Shown piece after piece: positions 59,519 to 64,000 of a stretch of DNA of 64,000 nucleotides; position 1 is the first letter of the stretch, and every line of letters starts with the position of its first letter. The position numbers were made by a program, and so were the translations under genes. Origin of the DNA: Pseudomonas faucium (GTDB taxonomy: Bacteria; Pseudomonadota; Gammaproteobacteria; Pseudomonadales; Pseudomonadaceae). The notes below the pieces were generated by a model. The model had not been told where the DNA came from and did not search any database. It was given only the letters and a program-made list of their open reading frames with translations. The stretch covers positions 26,993-90,992 of the forward strand of contig NZ_BQIP01000025.1 of the NCBI RefSeq assembly GCF_021602585.1, written 5' to 3'.

Positions 59519-60771
59519 GGCACACCTTCGGTGCGCAGCTTGCTGCCGGCAGGGTTGGGCGCTTCGCGCAAAAAGACGTCGCCGCCGCGGCGGTCGAGGC
59601 GGAACAGGGTGTTGGTGACGTACACGTCGTCGCGCACGCCCACCACTTCCAGCACCTCGCTGACGCAGCGCCGGCCATCGGGCAGGCGGGTCAGCTGGAT
59701 CACCACATCCAGCGCTGCGCAGATCATCTGGCGCAAGGTCTTTTCGGCGATCTGCCGGCCACTCAAGCCAACCAGGGTTTCCAGGCGCAGCAGGGCATCC
59801 TGGGCGGTGTTGGCGTGCACGGTGCTCATCGAGCCGTCGTGCCCGGTGTTCATCGCGGTAAGCACATCGAGCACCTCGGTGCCGCGGATTTCGCCGAGGA
59901 TGATGCGGTCCGGGCGCATCCGCAGGGCGTTGCGGATCAGTTCGCTGGCCTTGATCTCGCCGTGCCCCTCGGCATTGGGTGGGCGGGTTTCCAGGCGCAC
60001 CACGTGGGGGTGGTGCAGCTGCAGTTCGGCCACGTCCTCGATGGTGACCAGGCGCTCGCGCGGGGCGATCATCTGGCTGAGGATGTTGAGCAGGGTGGTC
60101 TTGCCGGTGCCGGTGCCGCCGCTGACCAGGATGTTGCAGCGCCGGCCGACGGCGCGTTCGAGGAAGTCGAAGATGTGCTGGTCGATGGCCCGGGTGGCGA
60201 GCAGGTCGGCGCTCTTGAGCATGTCCTGGCGGAACTTGCGGATCGACAGGCACGGGCCATCCAGCGCCACCGGCGGGATGATCGCGTTGACCCGGCTGCC
60301 GTCGGGCATGCGCGCATCGACCATCGGCGAAGACTCGTCCAGGCGCCGCCCGAGCGGGGCGAGGATGCGCTGCATCACGCGCTCGACGTGGTGGGCGTCG
60401 ATGAAGCGCAGGTCGGTCTGCTGCAACTGGCCGGCCCGTTCGACGAACACCCGGTGCGGGCCGTTGACCAGGATTTCGGTGACGCTGCTGTCGCGCAGCA
60501 GCACCTCCAGGGGGCCGAAGCCGGTCAGCTCGTCGACCAGCTCTTCGGCCAGGCGCTCCATTTCGTAGCGTGACAACGCCAGGCGCAGCCGCGCCACGTA
60601 ATCGCCCACCTGCTCCAGAACGAACTGGGTCAGCGCCGGGCGCGCGCCTTCGAGCAGGTTGCGCCCGCTGTCTTCGATGGCGTCGATGGCAAAGCGGTGC
60701 AGGGCGCGCTTGAGCGCGTAAGGGTCGCCCGATGCATGCTGCTGGCCGCCAAAGGGCTGGTCACCGTTCAT
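59515..60771 (-). CDS. tadA: TadA/CpaF-family secretion ATPase
   Basis: A 418-residue VirB11-like hexameric ATPase that powers Flp pilus extension and retraction. Walker A GGTGTGKTT at 218-226, the Asp box (RDSSVTEILVNG region), the Walker B PDRIILGEIRGTEV and the His box NTGHDGSMSTVHANT are intact. The N-terminal region of about 85 residues is the family's helical domain. The ATG at 60771 overlaps the tadZ stop by 4 nt; an ATG 12 nt upstream is also possible. Confidence 0.95.
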   Translation of the reverse strand: MNGDQPFGGQQHASGDPYALKRALHRFAIDAIEDSGRNLLEGARPALTQFVLEQVGDYVARLRLALSRYEMERLAEELVDELTGFGPLEVLLRDSSVTEILVNGPHRVFVERAGQLQQTDLRFIDAHHVERVMQRILAPLGRRLDESSPMVDARMPDGSRVNAIIPPVALDGPCLSIRKFRQDMLKSADLLATRAIDQHIFDFLERAVGRRCNILVSGGTGTGKTTLLNILSQMIAPRERLVTIEDVAELQLHHPHVVRLETRPPNAEGHGEIKASELIRNALRMRPDRIILGEIRGTEVLDVLTAMNTGHDGSMSTVHANTAQDALLRLETLVGLSGRQIAEKTLRQMICAALDVVIQLTRLPDGRRCVSEVLEVVGVRDDVYVTNTLFRLDRRGGDVFLREAPNPAGSKLRTEGVP

Positions 60772-61958
60772 CTGCTGCCCCACAGCCGACGCAGCCAGGT
60801 GAAGGCCGGTGGCGAAAGGTTTTCCGAGCGCTGTGCCAGCCGTTCACCCAGGCTGCGCAAGGCTTGCGTGAGGTTTTCCCGCGGGGCCAGTTCGAACAGG
60901 CTCAGCCCTTGGTTCTTGGCGTTCAGGCGCAGCTCGGCGCTGTCGGGCATGACTTTGAGCAGCGGCAGGGCGTAGCGCTTGGCCAGGCTTTCGGGGTCGG
61001 GGGCGACATTGTTCAGGTGGCGGTCGACCAGCAGGCTGGCGTGCTCCAGCTTGATGCCATGGTCACGCCACAGCTCGAGCACTTCCAGGTTGCGCCGGCA
61101 GTCGAGGATGTTCTGGTCGGTGTAGACGATCAGCTTGTCGCAGTGGCTGACCAGGGTGCGCAGCGCTTCGCTGTCGGCGTGGCCGGTCAGGTTCACGACG
61201 ATGTGCTGGAAGTGCTGGCGCAGGGCGCTGAGCAGCATGTACAGCTCGGCGGCGCTGGTCTGGCGCAGCGGCTCGTCGTTTTCGGCGCAGGTCAGCAGGC
61301 GCAGGCCTTTCTTGTCGCGGGTGAAGGCGCTGTCGATCAGCGTGGTATCCAGCCGGCGCAGGTGGCGCAGGGCATCGCCGAAGTAGAACGACGCCTCCAG
61401 CCCAAGCAGGGCCAGGCTGTCGCCGCGTGGCATGCCCAGGTCGAGCAGCAGCGTCTGTTGCCCGCTTTCCTGCACCACCCGCGCCAGGTGGGTGGTCAGC
61501 AGCGCGCCGTCGGCGCCGGTCTGCGCACCGTACAGCACGGTCAGCCCGCCCAGGGTGGGGTTGCTGGTGACGGTGGGCATGCGCTTGCCCAGGCGCCGCA
61601 CCAGCCCGGCCACCTCGCTGGCGCGTGAGCCATAGGCGACGAAATCGCGGGCGCCGGCGCGCATGGCGTGCAGCACCAACTGGTTGTCCATGCCATCGCC
61701 CAGGGCGACGATGGCCAGCATCGGCTTGGCTTCCAGCACGCCTTCGATCAAGGCGCACTGGTGAACCAGCTGTTCACGGTCAAGGCCGATGAACACCAGG
61801 TTGCTGAAGGTCGCGTTGACCAGCGCCAGCAGCTCGTCGAGGTTGCCGGCGTTGGCGCCTATCACCTGGCCCAGCGGGGCCAGCGCGGCCTGTAGCCATT
61901 GCAGGTCCTCTTCGTTGCGGGTGATGCCGAGGAATGTCTGGTTGAGGCTCTCGTTCAT
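60768..61958 (-). CDS. tadZ: TadZ/CpaE-family localisation protein with atypical Walker A
   Basis: A 396-residue protein: an N-terminal receiver-like domain (about 1-125) and a C-terminal MinD/ParA-like ATPase domain (about 135-370) used to place the Tad machine at a cell pole. The Walker A region reads YGAQTGADGALLTTHLA (about 143-159), without the KGGxGKT lysines, so nucleotide binding may be weak or structural. The LLLDLGMPRGDS strand and later motifs are recognisable. It overlaps both rcpA and tadA by 4 nt. Confidence 0.9.
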   Translation of the reverse strand: MNESLNQTFLGITRNEEDLQWLQAALAPLGQVIGANAGNLDELLALVNATFSNLVFIGLDREQLVHQCALIEGVLEAKPMLAIVALGDGMDNQLVLHAMRAGARDFVAYGSRASEVAGLVRRLGKRMPTVTSNPTLGGLTVLYGAQTGADGALLTTHLARVVQESGQQTLLLDLGMPRGDSLALLGLEASFYFGDALRHLRRLDTTLIDSAFTRDKKGLRLLTCAENDEPLRQTSAAELYMLLSALRQHFQHIVVNLTGHADSEALRTLVSHCDKLIVYTDQNILDCRRNLEVLELWRDHGIKLEHASLLVDRHLNNVAPDPESLAKRYALPLLKVMPDSAELRLNAKNQGLSLFELAPRENLTQALRSLGERLAQRSENLSPPAFTWLRRLWGSR

Positions 61959-63214
61959 TGTGATAACCCGCTGCCGCCATCGAAGTTGCCGTTTTCCATG
62001 AAGAACAGCCGGCCCCAGCTGGGGTCGTAGGTGCGCAGGCCTTCGCCGGGCAGCTGCGGCAGCCGGGCATTGGCGGCCAGGGGCTGGACCAGGTGCGGGG
62101 TGACGATCATCAGCAGCTCGGTTTCCTGGCGCACCAGCGACGACTGACGGAAGAACGCGCCCAGGATCGGCAGGTTGCCCAGCCCTGGGAGCTTGTCTAC
62201 CGAGGAGCGGGTGTCGTTGCTGACCAGGCCGCTGATGATGAAGCTCTCGCCATCGGCCAGCGAGATGCTGGTGTCGGTACGCCGCACGCTCAGCCCCGGC
62301 ACCAGCGTGCCGGCGATGTTTACCGCGTTGTTGTAGTCCAGTTCGCTGACTTCGGGGGCGATCTTCAGGGTGATGCGGTCGCGGCTGACCACCGTTGGCG
62401 TCAGCGCCAGGCGCACGCCGAATTCCTTGTACTCGATCGAGACGTTGTCGCTGCCGGCGCTGGGCACCGGGATCGGAATCTCGCCGCCGGCCAGAAAACT
62501 TGCCGTCAGGCCGCTGAGCACGGTCAGGCTGGGGCGCGCCAGGGTGTAGGCGAAGCCGCTGTTCTCCAGGGCGTTGATGGCCGCCAGGAATCGGCTGCTG
62601 CCGCCGCCCCAGACGATATTGAACACACCGTCGTCGAGCGGGATGGCCGGGCGCGTGATCGGCACCGCGCCGGGTGTCACCGAGGTGCCCGGTACCGTGC
62701 CGGGCGAGCCGATCAGGCTGTTGTTCGAGCCGCTGAAGAACAGGCGGGCGCCGGCCTCCTTGTACTTGCTGCGGCGCACTTCGACGAAGCGGATGTCGGC
62801 CTGGACCTGGCTTGGCAACTGCGCATCCAGCGAGGGCGGCAGGCCACCCTCGGCCATGTCGACGCTGGCCCGGCCCTTGACGAACAGCATGGCCCGGTGC
62901 GGCGTGGGGGCGCAGGCGGTCCACAGCATCAGCGTGGTGTTGCCCGGGCCCACGGCGGTCACCAGCACGGCGCGCTCGCCACTGGCCTGCACATCGGCCA
63001 CCTTCGGCTCGCCGACGGCCACCCGGCTGATCGCCAGCGGCAGGCGCAGCTCTTGCTGCAGGCCTTCGTCCATTTCGATCACCGAGGGTAACTGGGCGTA
63101 GGCCTCGCACCCCTTGCCCGCAGCATGGGCCTGGGCCAGCACGCCGGTCAGCAGCAGCGCGAGGCACGCACGGTAGAAGACTCGTGTTGAACTGCAATGC
63201 TCGGAACTGCGCAT
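61955..63214 (-). CDS. rcpA: RcpA/CpaC-family secretin of the Tad pilus
   Basis: A 419-residue outer-membrane secretin. There is a signal peptide (ACLALLLTGVLAQAHA), an N-terminal BON/pilus-secretin domain (about 30-120, AVGEPKVADVQ), and the secretin core (LARPSLTVLSGLTASFLAGGEIPIPVP; ISGLVSNDTRSSVDKLPGLGNLPILGAFFRQ; TELLMIVTPHLVQP), the last being the secretin signature. It forms the ring through which the pilus leaves. It starts 17 nt after rcpC. Confidence 0.93.
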   Translation of the reverse strand: MRSSEHCSSTRVFYRACLALLLTGVLAQAHAAGKGCEAYAQLPSVIEMDEGLQQELRLPLAISRVAVGEPKVADVQASGERAVLVTAVGPGNTTLMLWTACAPTPHRAMLFVKGRASVDMAEGGLPPSLDAQLPSQVQADIRFVEVRRSKYKEAGARLFFSGSNNSLIGSPGTVPGTSVTPGAVPITRPAIPLDDGVFNIVWGGGSSRFLAAINALENSGFAYTLARPSLTVLSGLTASFLAGGEIPIPVPSAGSDNVSIEYKEFGVRLALTPTVVSRDRITLKIAPEVSELDYNNAVNIAGTLVPGLSVRRTDTSISLADGESFIISGLVSNDTRSSVDKLPGLGNLPILGAFFRQSSLVRQETELLMIVTPHLVQPLAANARLPQLPGEGLRTYDPSWGRLFFMENGNFDGGSGLSQ

Positions 63215-63231
63215 ACTGCATCCTTGCCGTG

Positions 63232-64000
63232 TCAGGGGGTGTTTTTCTCGCCAGCGGCCTGTGCGCCCCGGATCACCTGCATGCCCGCCACCGCGGTGAC
63301 GGCGGCGGGTTTGCTCAGGGGCGCCTGGGACAGTTGGCTGAAGCGGTAGAGTTCACGGTTGAGGGTTTCAACCTGGGGTTGGTTATCGTGCTCGGCCCAG
63401 TAGCTGGCCAGGCGCTGTTCGTCGGCGCTGCGCACGGCCAGGCGCAGGGTGCCGACCTGGGCCGCCAGCATCAGGCGGCTGGCGAAGGCTTCGGGCACCG
63501 CGAGCACCACGGTGCGGGTGCCGGAGGCCATCACCGGGTTGCCCTGTTCGCGCCGCGCCTTGAGCGCTTCGGCGCTCTGCGCCGGGTGCCCGTCGTTGGC
63601 CACGCCCATCTGCTCGCCGATGCTCAGCACACGCAGGGCGGGCAATACGACCTGGGCCGAGGACTGCGGGTTGCTGGTGTCTTCGCGCAGGTACAGCAGC
63701 ACATCCACATAGTCGCCGGGCGCCATCTGCCCGGCAGCACCGATGACTTCGTCCACGCCAATGGCAACGGCGCGTTCGTGGCTGCGGATCATCCGCGCCA
63801 GCGGCCCGCCGTTTTCGAAGCTGGATTCGTCCAGCCAGCTGCCGGCTGCCAGGGGCCTTGCGCTGGTGCGGCCGATGACCTGGTCGATGGCCTGGAAGGC
63901 GCCGTCGGGTACCACCTGCAGGCGCTCGAGCAGCACGTCGTCTGCGCTGACCGGGGTATTGGCCGGGAGTGCCTTGCGCAGTACCACGATGGGGGAGCGC
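63232..64000 (-). CDS. rcpC: RcpC/CpaB-family pilus assembly protein, cut by window edge
   Basis: The C-terminal 250-odd residues of a CpaB/RcpC protein, continuing past 64,000. A SAF-like domain (RKALPANTPVSADDVLLERLQVVPDGAFQAIDQVIGRTSARPLAAGSWLDES) is followed by the CpaB body (APGDYVDVLLYLR, RTVVLAVPEAFASRLMLAAQVGTLRLAVRS). The N-terminal membrane anchor lies outside the window. In other loci this gene follows the Flp pilin gene, which should lie to the right. Confidence 0.92.
   Translation of the reverse strand, partial: RSPIVVLRKALPANTPVSADDVLLERLQVVPDGAFQAIDQVIGRTSARPLAAGSWLDESSFENGGPLARMIRSHERAVAIGVDEVIGAAGQMAPGDYVDVLLYLREDTSNPQSSAQVVLPALRVLSIGEQMGVANDGHPAQSAEALKARREQGNPVMASGTRTVVLAVPEAFASRLMLAAQVGTLRLAVRSADEQRLASYWAEHDNQPQVETLNRELYRFSQLSQAPLSKPAAVTAVAGMQVIRGAQAAGEKNTP

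Noticed and set aside
1-64000. CRISPR arrays, insertion sequences, prophage, tRNA or rRNA genes
   Set aside because: No regularly spaced direct repeats, transposase or integrase motifs, or RNA gene signatures were seen; the repeated elements are REP palindromes.

Overview
The window looks like a chromosomal segment of a Pseudomonas putida-group bacterium. The evidence is uniformly high GC, pca/hmg aromatic-catabolism genes, the PpoR LuxR solo, the short LOV photoreceptor, a cyanide-insensitive oxidase, and many copies of the P. putida-type REP palindrome. As far as I can recall it, gene order from the McpS-like receptor to the leucine dehydrogenase-like gene follows P. putida KT2440 in the PP_4658 to PP_4617 direction. 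I see no phage, insertion sequence, CRISPR array, tRNA or rRNA.

Layout. 1-3.8 kb: truncated chemoreceptor, YpfJ metalloprotease, protocatechuate 3,4-dioxygenase (pcaHG), cupin. 3.9-8.7 kb: LysR regulator, trmA, purine permease, MFS exporter. 8.8-11.6 kb: cioAB plus a small DUF2474 protein behind an ANR box. 11.7-18.9 kb: rlmG, ppoR, fpr, mscL, radA, xanthine/uracil permease, PilZ protein. 19-26.3 kb: cstA-ybdD, CobW GTPase, MetF-like protein, thiolase, PepSY/cytochrome b561 pair. 26.4-31.5 kb: four-gene agmatine/polyamine operon with a divergent LysR. 31.6-36 kb: fabV, hydrolase, hopJ-DUF1244-folM, ABM monooxygenase. 36.2-38.8 kb: a LitR-like MerR regulator, PilZ-like protein, LOV photoreceptor and flavodoxin. 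38.9-43 kb: LysR, cidAB, hydrolase, SDR. 43.2-47.4 kb: hmgR and hmgABC. 47.4-51 kb: SirB1-like protein, leucine dehydrogenase-like protein, SOS gene yebG, psiE, two small unknowns. 51.2-64 kb: a Tad/Flp pilus locus running off the right edge.

How it fits together. pcaHG (beta-ketoadipate pathway) and hmgABC (homogentisate pathway) both drain aromatics to central metabolism. FolM makes the reduced pterin used by phenylalanine hydroxylase, which feeds the hmg route. Four genes of nutrient scavenging or uptake (hmgA, cstA, thiolase, xanthine permease) carry A-rich AANAANAA motifs at their translation starts, the type bound by Hfq/Crc, so they may share catabolite repression. The Tad locus has the P. 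aeruginosa PA4293-PA4306 parts list (TadG, PprA-like kinase, prepilin peptidase, DUF3613, TadD-C-B-A-Z, RcpA, RcpC). No PprB-type response regulator lies inside the window, and the Flp pilin, if present, must be beyond 64,000.

Intergenic DNA is short and mostly filled by inverted REP pairs between gene ends. All functional calls rest on reading the translations and on remembered family features; no search was run.
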